Shown here: piece after piece, positions 4,355 to 10,754 of the stretch
How the letters are laid out: every line of letters begins with the position of its first letter
Position numbering within the stretch: the first letter of the stretch is position 1
Origin: Pseudomonadota bacterium
GTDB taxonomy: Bacteria; Pseudomonadota; Alphaproteobacteria; Rs-D84
Reading direction: 5' to 3'
NCBI GenBank assembly: GCA_009781955.1
Contig: WQUT01000054.1
Span: forward strand, 1 to 10,754
DNA length: 10,754 nucleotides
Notes under the pieces: generated by a model
Seen by the model: only the letters and a program-made list of their open reading frames with translations
Told to the model about the DNA's origin: nothing
Database searches by the model: none
Program-made: the position numbers and the translations under genes

Positions 4355-5836
4355 TCAATCCCTGTCATAATTTTTCATAAGATATTCAAAATACGAATCC
4401 ATGCCGGCAAGGCCGGACACGCTGATGCTTTCGTTAATTCCGTGCATGCCTTCGCGATCGCCGGCGGTTGTCGGAACCGGAACAATCCGGTATATCTTGT
4501 CGCAGAGTTCCTGATACCTGCGGGAATCCGTGCCGCCGGGCGTTATGTATGGAACGACGGTCGCCGCCGGATATACCGCACGGATGCTTTCGGATAATTT
4601 TTGAAATCCGCGCGCGGCCGTGGGCGACACGGCGGACGCATCCCAGCCGTTCAGAACGGCAACATCCGCGTCGTATCCGCGCAATTGTTCTTTCACATGA
4701 TGCAAAACATCCGCGATCGTATCGCCAGGTTGCAACCTGAAATTAACGATGATTTCCGCCGATCCGGGTATTACATTATCCACATTCGGATCGCCCGCCG
4801 TCATGCCCGCAATCGCGGTCGTCGTCCGAATCATTGCATTCATGGTCGGATCGGCGGACAACTTATTCTGAAAAGCCTGTTTTATAATCGGAACATCCCG
4901 GTTCGCGACAACAAATTTTTCGGGAAATCCCGATGCGCCGGCCCGCAGCAATCCGTCGGTTTCCGGCAATATCCGCGCGGGCATCTGGTTATCGGTCAGA
5001 CGGCGCATGATGATCGCGGCATCGTTCACCGCCGTCCGCATCGGCGGCATGGACGAATGTCCGGCGGGCCCGCGAACGGTTATCCGCACGGTCATAAAAC
5101 CTTTCTCCGCCACTCCGACCAGCGCGATTCCGGAACGGACGCCGTTCATATCGTTCAGGATTATAAAACTACCCTCGTCATAAATCGCGTCAAAACGCAA
5201 CCCGCGCGCGGCCAGGTATTCCGCAACATTGGCGGCGCCTTTGTTTTCTGTTTCTTCATCCGCATTGAATACAAAGTAAATGTCCCGTTCCGGTCGGAAT
5301 CCCGACTTTATCAGCGATTCCGCGGAATTCATCAAAGAAAACAGCATCCCCTTGTCGTCAATTGCGCCGCGTCCCCAAATGCGGCCGTCCGCCACCGCGC
5401 CCGAAAATGCCGGATGTTGCCATGCCTTCGCATCGCCCGCGGGCACAACGTCGTAATGCGCGCCGAATAGTATCGGCCCCAGCTTCGGATTTTCACCCGG
5501 CCAGCGCAATAACACGGATTGTTCGCCGACAAGGTTATATTCCATTGCGCCGAACACGCGCGGGTATGATGTTTTCAAGTATTCGCGAAATTCGGAAAAT
5601 AGCGCCGAATCCGCGCCGCTGACCGTCGGAATACGGATTCCGCCCGCCAGAATCTGCGCCCGGCGGTCGGAATCGGGCGGGATGGCGGCGGCATTATCCG
5701 TCCACGGCGCAACCGCTGGGAACCGGGTAAGTAGCGCACGAACGGAGAGCCCGATCGCCGTCAACACCAACACTGCGACAATTATCGCAACGATGCGAAT
5801 AAAAATCCGCGGCCATTTTTTCGGTGATTTTTTCAT
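4355..5836 (-). CDS. Membrane-anchored M20 metallopeptidase (PM20D1 / carboxypeptidase S type)
   Basis: The 493-residue protein has one N-terminal membrane segment (about residues 11-32) after a basic MKKSPKKWPR, so it is probably anchored with the catalytic domain in the periplasm. Dinuclear zinc-site residues of the M20 family are all visible: H127 in GAHYDVVP, D160 in GRGAIDDKG, E194-E195 in NADEE, D220 in IYDEG and H465 in EGMHGINE. The lid/dimerisation domain includes GPAGHSSMP with H260. Long N-terminal anchors and this motif set fit the carboxypeptidase S / PM20D1 branch, which hydrolyses peptides or N-acyl amino acids; the substrate here is unknown. AGAGG precedes the ATG. It starts 25 bp after the quinone-reductase stop and is probably in that operon. 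Confidence 0.92.
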   Translation of the reverse strand: MKKSPKKWPRIFIRIVAIIVAVLVLTAIGLSVRALLTRFPAVAPWTDNAAAIPPDSDRRAQILAGGIRIPTVSGADSALFSEFREYLKTSYPRVFGAMEYNLVGEQSVLLRWPGENPKLGPILFGAHYDVVPAGDAKAWQHPAFSGAVADGRIWGRGAIDDKGMLFSLMNSAESLIKSGFRPERDIYFVFNADEETENKGAANVAEYLAARGLRFDAIYDEGSFIILNDMNGVRSGIALVGVAEKGFMTVRITVRGPAGHSSMPPMRTAVNDAAIIMRRLTDNQMPARILPETDGLLRAGASGFPEKFVVANRDVPIIKQAFQNKLSADPTMNAMIRTTTAIAGMTAGDPNVDNVIPGSAEIIVNFRLQPGDTIADVLHHVKEQLRGYDADVAVLNGWDASAVSPTAARGFQKLSESIRAVYPAATVVPYITPGGTDSRRYQELCDKIYRIVPVPTTAGDREGMHGINESISVSGLAGMDSYFEYLMKNYDRD

Positions 5837-5861
5837 GCCCGACCTCTTTGATTGAATTCTA

Positions 5862-6464
5862 TTACGGCCGGGACGATTGTCGGATTTTTTTAGCGTCGCG
5901 CGCCCCGATGGATTTTATCTCCGCCAACAGTTTCTGGTAATATTCCGGCGATTTGTTTTCAATGGGCGAGAGTATCGTTGTCTGAACCGGCGATATTCCG
6001 CAGAACTTCATCACACAGTCCCGTATGCCGCGAACGCCCGGCATGCGATAGACCAGCCGGTAAAACCAAATCGGCGTGTTCATAGTGACGATAACGCGGC
6101 CGGTTTTGCCCCGCAGAAATTGTTCCGGAAACGGCTTGCCCGGACGGAATTTAAACGCAAAGCCCGGCAGCCACATGCGGTCCAGAAAGCCCTTTAACAG
6201 CGCGGGATACGTTCCCCACCAACTGGGATAAACAAAAACGATATGGTCGGCGGCCCGTATCATTTCCTGGGCGCGAATTAAATCGGGCTCCAGCGGCATT
6301 TTTTCGCGATATCCGAAACGCAGTATCGGATCAAATTTTAGATCGCACAGATGCAGAACCGCGCATGTTGCGGCCCCGGCCGCGCCAGATTGGTAAGATC
6401 CCGCCAGCGCATGACACAGCGACTTATCGTCCGGGTGCCCGTTTATTACAAGAATATTCTTCAT
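5862..6464 (-). CDS. Flavodoxin-fold NAD(P)H quinone reductase family protein
   Basis: The 200-residue protein belongs to the NAD(P)H dehydrogenase (quinone) / flavodoxin_2 family. The FMN-phosphate loop region is ILVINGHPDDKSLCHAL (4-20). The flavin-contacting FVYPSWWGTYPALLKGFLDR follows at 77-96, then MWLPGFAF (97-104) and VIVTMNTP (124-131). These enzymes use FMN or FAD and NAD(P)H for two-electron reduction of quinones and related electrophiles; some act in potassium-efflux regulation, and nothing here indicates a KefF role. AGGGGGG lies 7 bp before the ATG. The gene follows the large secreted protein gene by 60 bp and precedes the M20 gene by 25 bp on the same strand. Confidence 0.9.
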   Translation of the reverse strand: MKNILVINGHPDDKSLCHALAGSYQSGAAGAATCAVLHLCDLKFDPILRFGYREKMPLEPDLIRAQEMIRAADHIVFVYPSWWGTYPALLKGFLDRMWLPGFAFKFRPGKPFPEQFLRGKTGRVIVTMNTPIWFYRLVYRMPGVRGIRDCVMKFCGISPVQTTILSPIENKSPEYYQKLLAEIKSIGARDAKKIRQSSRP

Positions 6465-6524
6465 GTTTCGTCCCCCCTGTGTATTAATAAAAAGATGAAA
6501 AGAGTGCGGCGCGACGGCGCGATT

Positions 6525-8162
6525 TTACGGACAGTTATTCAGCTGGGTTAAAACATTTTTAACATCGTTGTTGATTGACACGGTGACCTGTCTCTGCAGT
6601 CCGTCGGTGTAAGTGTAATCAAACCTCTGGGATGACCATTCCGGCGCGGCTTCTTCCACTTGTTGGAACGGCGCCAGCAATGCGCGATACCACTGCCGCT
6701 GGCGACAGAGGCACCCGTTGCGAACATCGCCGACAATGCTGGACGTCGCGGTATTCGCGAACCGGTTCAAATCCCGGTCCGTCATCATCAGGCAGCGGTC
6801 GCCGAACCCATAGAAATTCGCATCATCCACCAAGAATTTGTAAATCAATCCCTGGGTGGCGCCGGCGCTGGCCAACTGGCTGACCATGCCGTCGGTGCAG
6901 CATGCGCGCGCCATGGACATCAGCGTGCGATACCGCGCGACCAGCGGCCGCGCGTCCGCAACATCCGGCGTGATTTCGTTTCCGGATTTTATCAGTGCGG
7001 CCAGCGCGTCAACATTAACCTGGCGAATGCGGGGGGCGCGCGGGGATATAGCCTCGCTCACCTGGGGCTTTTTCAGCCAGATTTTGCATTCCCAATCGGT
7101 CGTGAACGGGCATTCAACGTATTTTGTGCCTTCGCAGGTTTCGATGGCAATTGTTTTGGTCGGACCCTCGCACGCGGGATTCTTGGCGGTTGAAATTCCG
7201 GCATTGAACATTCTGCACGTGACGCCGGCCCTTTCTTCGCGCGATACAGATGCCGGCGCGGGCGCGGGCGCCGCGGCCGGACCGGTGAAATTCACGTTAT
7301 TGATAACCGCGGTCGCCGCGGCTGATTCGGCTGATGCGGACGCGGTCTCATTCCAATGAAATGTCGGCATTTGCGGAACCAGCAAATCTTCCACCGCGCG
7401 TTCGGTAAATCTGTCGTGCACGGACAAGGCCGGAATTTTGCCGGCCGGCGGGGGCAAGTTGTTCACAAAATGCGGCTGGTCCGAAGAATCATGCATTTCC
7501 ACCCACGGATCTGTATATCCGCCCTCTGCGGCCGCCGCGCGGCGCGCGGCCAGTTCCGCATCCGTATAATATTCAAAATGATCGTAATCCACATTCGGGT
7601 CCCAGAACTTGCTGTTGGGGCCCGGCAATTGGCGGTCATTTGGCGCGAATCCGTTGTTAACCCACCATTGCCAATCGCGGCCCTCTGGATTTCCCGTGTA
7701 TTGGAAATCGTCGCTGAAATCGGTCTTGTCCGGATGGGATACGGAATCATCCCACCATGGAACGGCGTTTATATCAACGGTTTTTACCAGCTCTTCGCTG
7801 GTGTTGCGCGATTTGGGCGCACCATACCACAATGGCGTTCCACTGGTCGGCGGCACGACCTTGTCCAGCACCAGGTTGGTAAACACCGGCTGTTGATTCA
7901 CGCCGCCCGATGCGGATGTCCGGAAAGAGCGAACGGCCGCCGCGCGGCATTCCGCCGTATTGCAAGGCGTTGCGGGCGTTGTAATCGTAATGGAATCAAA
8001 TGGGGAATACGCCGCCGTTGCCGGGATCTGGACAACCGGCGGAATATAGGAATCGTCCGCGATCGCAACATCGCCCGCCGCGCCGGAATCAGACGCGCGC
8101 GCCGCGTTCGCGACGCAGACAACGGGCAATAAACAGCAAATAGCAAACCGATAGATTTTCAT
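6525..8162 (-). CDS. Large secreted cysteine-rich protein, family unknown
   Basis: The 545-residue protein starts MKIYRFAICCLLPVVCVANA with a signal peptide probably cleaved after ARA (residue 23). I prefer this start to the longer frame up to 8318 because the upstream codons run through a hairpin and into the previous gene's 3' end and lack a signal peptide. The middle part is rich in Trp, Asp, Asn and Pro (for example NPEGRDWQWWVNNGFAPNDR), then a linker of Ala, Pro and Ser, near residues 290-315. The C-terminal part holds most of the roughly thirteen mature cysteines, with CCTDG, CLCRQRQW and a final NNCP. I do not recognise a family. No SD is seen; an extended -10 lies 7 bp before the ATG, so the mRNA may be leaderless. 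Confidence 0.85.
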   Translation of the reverse strand: MKIYRFAICCLLPVVCVANAARASDSGAAGDVAIADDSYIPPVVQIPATAAYSPFDSITITTPATPCNTAECRAAAVRSFRTSASGGVNQQPVFTNLVLDKVVPPTSGTPLWYGAPKSRNTSEELVKTVDINAVPWWDDSVSHPDKTDFSDDFQYTGNPEGRDWQWWVNNGFAPNDRQLPGPNSKFWDPNVDYDHFEYYTDAELAARRAAAAEGGYTDPWVEMHDSSDQPHFVNNLPPPAGKIPALSVHDRFTERAVEDLLVPQMPTFHWNETASASAESAAATAVINNVNFTGPAAAPAPAPASVSREERAGVTCRMFNAGISTAKNPACEGPTKTIAIETCEGTKYVECPFTTDWECKIWLKKPQVSEAISPRAPRIRQVNVDALAALIKSGNEITPDVADARPLVARYRTLMSMARACCTDGMVSQLASAGATQGLIYKFLVDDANFYGFGDRCLMMTDRDLNRFANTATSSIVGDVRNGCLCRQRQWYRALLAPFQQVEEAAPEWSSQRFDYTYTDGLQRQVTVSINNDVKNVLTQLNNCP

Positions 8163-8169
8163 ATTAAGA

Positions 8170-8198
8170 ATTATAGCATAAATAGTCCCCCTTGATAA
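8170..8198 (-). promoter_or_regulatory. Extended -10 promoter 7 bp before the start codon of the secreted protein
   Basis: On minus, TG-C-TATAAT (8178-8170) follows TTATCA (8198-8193) by 17 bp. The -10 ends exactly 7 bp before the ATG at 8162, placing the transcript start at or next to the start codon. The -35 box falls in the loop and stem of the hairpin at 8187-8204. Confidence 0.7.
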
Positions 8199-8204
8199 AG
8201 GGGG
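8187..8204. repeat. Hairpin CCCCCTT / AAGGGGG
   Basis: A perfect 7-bp stem (8187-8193 and 8198-8204) with a GATA loop sits between the hydrolase and the secreted-protein gene. It may end the hydrolase transcript, but there is no U tract on the minus strand. Similar CCCCCTT...AAGGGGG sequences occur as dispersed repeats in some genomes, to my recollection. Confidence 0.6.
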
Positions 8205-8235
8205 AAATTTACTTAACGGACCAAGACGCCAAATC

Positions 8236-9048
8236 TCAGCGCGGCTTATTACGTTTAATCCATTCGGCCGCATATTCCAGGCTGCCCGAATTAAACAATT
8301 CATGGGTCCCGGTTCCAATTACATGAAACCGCTTGTTATCCGACGCGATTTCCGGAAACAGCCGCGCGCCCTGTTCCAGCCCGACCAAACGGTCCAGCAC
8401 GCCGTGCATCAATAAAACGGGCGAGTTTTTGATTCCGCGCACATATTCGTTTGTCTTAAATTTATTGCCCAGCAATAATTTCTTGCAGATGATATTCGGG
8501 GCCATAGAGCACAGATTATAAAACGGCGACTCCAAAATCACGCCGCCCAGTTTTTCGCCGGATGCCTCCAGCTCTGCCGCCAATTTTGACGCGACCGATG
8601 TCCCCATGCTGCACCCGTGAATAATGATATCTTTATGTCCGCGGGCCCGCAAAAATTCATACGCGGCGCGCGCGTCCAATACAAATCCCGCCTCTGACAG
8701 TTTTCCGCCGCTGGCCCCGAATCCGCGATATTCCGGCAAGCACACGTTAAAGCCCGCGTTAACATAAGGCCCAAAGATAAATGCAATCGTTGCAATGGAA
8801 TAAGCGTTCCCGTGCAAATATAAAATTGTCGGGGCGTTCTTTTTACCCGCCGCATACCAGACATGGCGCGTTTCGCCGTCTTTTGTGCGCACCTCTGCCT
8901 CTGCAAATTGGGGCATTTCGGCCTGGGCCGGCGTGCACCAGTTAAAATCGCGATATTTGAACATTCGCGCATATGCCACCTTATTGACAATGTATGCATA
9001 CGCCGCCGCTAAAAAAACAATCCCAAGAATTATTCCGATATACAGCAT
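8236..9048 (-). CDS. Membrane-anchored alpha/beta hydrolase (ABHD13/BEM46-like)
   Basis: The 270-residue protein has an N-terminal membrane anchor (about residues 2-20) and a serine hydrolase domain. The oxyanion region is LYLHGNA (76-82). The nucleophile elbow is HGCSMGTS (144-151) with Ser147. The likely acid is Asp219 in LLMHGVLDRLV and the base His249 in GTGTHELF. The order and motifs fit the ABHD13/BEM46 group, whose substrates are mostly unknown; esterase or peptidase activity is inference. No good SD precedes the ATG (AAAGA only). The gene begins 26 bp beyond the terminator of the Skp-like gene, so its own promoter must be very close or readthrough must occur; I see no convincing box. 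Confidence 0.88.
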   Translation of the reverse strand: MLYIGIILGIVFLAAAYAYIVNKVAYARMFKYRDFNWCTPAQAEMPQFAEAEVRTKDGETRHVWYAAGKKNAPTILYLHGNAYSIATIAFIFGPYVNAGFNVCLPEYRGFGASGGKLSEAGFVLDARAAYEFLRARGHKDIIIHGCSMGTSVASKLAAELEASGEKLGGVILESPFYNLCSMAPNIICKKLLLGNKFKTNEYVRGIKNSPVLLMHGVLDRLVGLEQGARLFPEIASDNKRFHVIGTGTHELFNSGSLEYAAEWIKRNKPR

Positions 9049-9074
9049 ATTAAAATCTTTATTTTTCCGACCAC

Positions 9075-9104
9075 TAAAAACGCGGGGAAAGCCCCGCGTT
9101 TTTA
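9075..9104 (-). terminator. Terminator of the Skp-like gene
   Basis: TAAAAACGCGGGG (9075-9087) pairs perfectly with CCCCGCGTTTTTA (9092-9104) around AAAG. On minus the stem contains the stop codon and ends in a U5 tract; it could work in both directions. Confidence 0.92.
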
Positions 9105-9749
9105 AAACCCTTTCGGCGTTTCCATCTTCATGCTGGTGATCATTTTATCCAGCGCGGTTACCACGTCGCCCGTTATGTCCACAGACGCCGCCGCCGCATC
9201 GGACACGCGCGCAAACCGGCCGTCCAGAACCAGCGACAGTTTCTTTTTCTCTATGATTCCGTTGATGATGGGGTCCAGGTTGTTGTTCTGAACCTTTACC
9301 AATGCGGCCTGGAACGCCGCGTCTATCGCCTGGGCGCGGTCGGACACGTCGCGCTGCAGCTTTGCAATACGCTGTTGATAGTCCGCAACGCGGCGTTGCA
9401 ACGCCTCGCGCGACAGAACATCCTGGGACTTTTCAATATCGGCTTTTTCTTTTTCCAACGCTTTCTGTTCGGCGTTCAGCTGGTCGCGGAGCTTGTTTTC
9501 AAAAGATTCCTTTTGCTTGCGCAGGTCAACCAGGACGGACGCCCGGTTCTGAATCTCGTCCATGCGGACAACCGCGATGCGCAAATCCGCGCCGGTCACG
9601 GCATTCGGCGACACGTCGGACAATACCTTGGACAGGGACGGATGCGAGAAATACCCGACGCCCCACAGCCCCAGTCCCGCGACAACCACGACGGCCGCGG
9701 CGATGATGCCTATCTTTGCATAATTTTTTGGTGTTTGTTTCATTGGCAT
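9102..9749 (-). CDS. Skp/OmpH-like membrane-anchored coiled-coil protein
   Basis: The 215-residue protein has a cytoplasmic MPMKQTPKNYAK, a membrane segment (about residues 12-33), then a periplasmic part with the OmpH/Skp-type strand ADLRIAVVRMDEIQNRA (54-70). A long helical hairpin follows, rich in Lys, Glu and Gln (about 75-150), then a return strand near KKKLSLVLDGRF. Skp chaperones hold unfolded outer-membrane proteins in the periplasm. This one differs in having an apparently uncleaved anchor, so it may be a diverged paralogue. The start at 9749 is chosen because AAGGA ends 6 bp upstream; a second ATG is at 9743. It has its own promoter and follows the OmpA-type lipoprotein gene by 85 bp. 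Confidence 0.82.
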   Translation of the reverse strand: MPMKQTPKNYAKIGIIAAAVVVVAGLGLWGVGYFSHPSLSKVLSDVSPNAVTGADLRIAVVRMDEIQNRASVLVDLRKQKESFENKLRDQLNAEQKALEKEKADIEKSQDVLSREALQRRVADYQQRIAKLQRDVSDRAQAIDAAFQAALVKVQNNNLDPIINGIIEKKKLSLVLDGRFARVSDAAAASVDITGDVVTALDKMITSMKMETPKGF

Positions 9750-9776
9750 TTTGCTTCCTTTTGGTATGACAGCGGG

Positions 9777-9805
9777 ATTATAAGACCAATTTCCGCAAAG
9801 GGCAA
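9777..9805 (-). promoter_or_regulatory. Promoter for the Skp-like gene
   Basis: TTGCCC (9805-9800), a 17-bp spacer and TATAAT (9782-9777) on minus, about 28 bp before the ATG. An inverted repeat TTTCCGC...GCGGAAA brackets the -35 and could be an operator or an upstream terminator stem. Confidence 0.75.
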
Positions 9806-9834
9806 GCGGAAAAATATCGTTCATTCCCCCGGCC

Positions 9835-10662
9835 TCAGTTGGGGGAAGATGGCGGGGCGCCGTATGCCGGCGCGGATGCGGCCGGCGGCATTCCGTAATT
9901 ATTCTGCATGTTCAACTGCGAATTATATGTCGCCAAGGCATCCGCGTTATTTTCCTTTCGCGCTTTGATGGCGGCCGTCTGCTTTTGCGGATCTTTGATT
10001 ACCGCGGCAATCCGGATCTCCACGCGGCGGTTCATCAGGCGCCCGACGTCGTCCTGGGCCGCGATCGGCCGCGCGCTGCCCCGTCCCATGATGAACATGC
10101 GCGAAGTCGCCACGTCGTTGCGCGCCATATACACCGCGATCCTCTGCGCCATGTCCAGCGTCAGCGCGCCGGCCGCGCGCTGGTCGGCCATCGCATCACA
10201 GTATCCGGAAATCTCAATAAATGTCTGGCTGTATTTGTTCAGCACGCGCGACAGCGCGGACAAGACCGTTTCGCCCGCGTGCGAAAATTCCGCGGAATCG
10301 CGATTCATAAACGCATCGCGGACCAAAACAACCACTATGTCGTTCCCGACCATTTGGATTTGGATTCCGGGCTTCCTCAGACTTTCTTCCAATTCGGATT
10401 CCAACTGCGCCATGTATGCGGGCGCGGCCGCGGCGTCCAAAACCCGACCACCGGCGTCCTGGAATATCGGCCGCTTTGCAATCATGGCCGGCGCGGACAT
10501 TGGGCCAAAGCTGGCGCCGGCCAGATAAGCGTTCCATTCATCGCGCGGCGGTGTTTGATACGGCGCCGCGCAACCAGCCATTAAAGAACAAAGACCAAAG
10601 ATCAAAGAACAAAGAACTCCCTGCATTTTCTTTTTACCAAAAATCTTTAAGTTTACCATCAT
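9835..10662 (-). CDS. OmpA-family lipoprotein (peptidoglycan-binding)
   Basis: The 275-residue protein has a signal peptide with a basic n-region (KIFGKKK, 6-12), hydrophobic core VLCSLIFGLCSL (16-27) and lipobox MAGC with Cys31. The C-terminal OmpA-like domain spans about residues 105-220: DIVVVLVRDAFMNRDSAEFS, then TFIEISGYCDA, MAQRIAVYMARNDV, FIMGRGSARPIA and the hallmark NRRVEIRI (211-218). Such domains bind diaminopimelate in peptidoglycan and tie the outer membrane to the wall. GYCDAMADQ replaces the more usual GYTDxxG. A Gln/Asn/Ala/Pro-rich tail (230-275) follows. The signal-peptide core is encoded by a 7-bp tandem array and another array lies just upstream of the ATG. The start could be 10662 or 10659. 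Confidence 0.9.
   Translation of the reverse strand: MMVNLKIFGKKKMQGVLCSLIFGLCSLMAGCAAPYQTPPRDEWNAYLAGASFGPMSAPAMIAKRPIFQDAGGRVLDAAAAPAYMAQLESELEESLRKPGIQIQMVGNDIVVVLVRDAFMNRDSAEFSHAGETVLSALSRVLNKYSQTFIEISGYCDAMADQRAAGALTLDMAQRIAVYMARNDVATSRMFIMGRGSARPIAAQDDVGRLMNRRVEIRIAAVIKDPQKQTAAIKARKENNADALATYNSQLNMQNNYGMPPAASAPAYGAPPSSPN
10583..10617 (-). repeat. Tandem heptamer array, 5 units, in the OmpA-lipoprotein signal peptide
   Basis: On plus the units are AAAGAAC, AAAGACC, AAAGATC, AAAGAAC, AAAGAAC, with no gap. On minus they read GNTCTTT and encode VLCSLIFGLCSL. The unit is the same as in the arrays at 127-154 and 10665-10692. Confidence 0.92.
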
Positions 10663-10664
10663 TT

Positions 10665-10692
10665 GGTCTTTGATCTTTGTTCTTTGGTCTTT
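10665..10692 (+). repeat. Tandem heptamer array, 4 units, just upstream of the OmpA-lipoprotein start
   Basis: The units GGTCTTT, GATCTTT, GTTCTTT, GGTCTTT run from 3 bp before the OmpA ATG (10662) to 2 bp from the stop codon of the upstream gene. It lies inverted relative to the array at 10583-10617, so the translation initiation region of the OmpA gene is made of repeat sequence. Confidence 0.92.
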
Positions 10693-10694
10693 TT

Positions 10695-10754
10695 TTAATG
10701 GGCGATAAATTCCACCGTGTTGCTTTCAATCTCATAGCAATAGGATTTCGCATT
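10695..10754 (-). CDS. 3' end of an upstream gene (partial)
   Basis: On minus, nineteen codons enter from the window edge and end at TAA (10697-10695): NAKSYCYEIESNTVEFIAH. The tail is alternating polar/hydrophobic and could be a terminal beta-hairpin. It is on the same strand as the OmpA lipoprotein and 32 bp upstream of it, so an operon is likely. With so little sequence neither family nor reality as a gene is certain. Confidence 0.5.
   Translation of the reverse strand, partial: NAKSYCYEIESNTVEFIAH

Noticed and set aside
4601..5470. Plus-strand frame of 289 codons, Arg- and His-rich
   Set aside because: It is the complement of the M20 gene, whose catalytic motifs are complete. High Arg/His/Pro content is typical of an antisense shadow in GC-rich codons.
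6660..8132. Plus-strand frames of 177, 167 and 258 codons
   Set aside because: They are antisense to the 545-residue secreted protein; no signal peptide, SD or family motif, and composition typical of shadows.
8163..8318. N-terminal extension of the large secreted protein by 52 residues
   Set aside because: It would cross the extended -10, a hairpin and the 3' end of the hydrolase gene, and would bury the signal peptide inside the protein.
10583..10692. Repeats near the right end considered as a CRISPR array
   Set aside because: The units are 7 bp with no spacers, and are in inverted arrays. They are simple tandem repeats.

Overview
The window looks like chromosomal DNA from an uncultured proteobacterium, most likely an alphaproteobacterium of the small-genome or gut type. 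This rests on sigma70-type promoters, CCA-encoded tRNAs, a typical frr, an LptM-like mini-lipoprotein, OmpA and Skp/OmpH envelope proteins, and several secreted cysteine-bearing proteins without recognised families. GC content is moderate, about 50%. I see no phage, conjugative, IS or CRISPR module. The species assignment is inference only.

Layout, left to right. (1) Positions 2-622, plus strand: the tail of a gene ending in an NxNPYTGK-type motif, a 42-residue LptM-like lipoprotein and a second small lipoprotein, closely packed. (2) Positions 623-962: a gene-free block between convergent genes, filled with nested palindromes and bounded by two related hairpins in inverted orientation. (3) Positions 963-1415, minus: a secreted six-cysteine protein with a consensus promoter, divergent from tRNA-Ala(GGC), followed by tRNA-His(GTG) and a terminator. 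(4) Positions 1920-2630, minus: a HI1419/HI1420-type toxin-antitoxin operon with its own terminator and a palindromic operator inside the promoter. (5) Positions 2702-3605: a candidate 38-residue minus-strand gene, then frr with promoter and terminator, then tRNA-Arg(CCT). (6) Positions 3670-4338, plus: an ICMT-like membrane methyltransferase. (7) Positions 4355-9048, minus: an M20 metallopeptidase of PM20D1/carboxypeptidase-S type, a flavodoxin-fold quinone reductase just upstream of it, a large unrecognised secreted cysteine-rich protein, and a membrane-anchored alpha/beta hydrolase. (8) Positions 9075-10754, minus: an Skp/OmpH-like protein, an OmpA-family lipoprotein, and the 3' end of another gene.

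Most genes act in the envelope: lipoproteins, a periplasmic chaperone, a peptidoglycan-linked OmpA protein and membrane-anchored hydrolases. The remainder are housekeeping (frr, tRNAs) or a stability module (the TA pair).

The least ordinary signals are non-coding or sub-genic. Three tandem arrays of the same 7-bp unit (GNTCTTT) occur, two of them encoding the hydrophobic part of lipoprotein signal peptides and one abutting a start codon. Two minus-strand start codons are each preceded by an extended -10 (TATGNTATAAT) exactly 7 bp upstream, suggesting leaderless mRNAs. The convergent intergenic block carries two terminal hairpins whose arms differ but remain paired.
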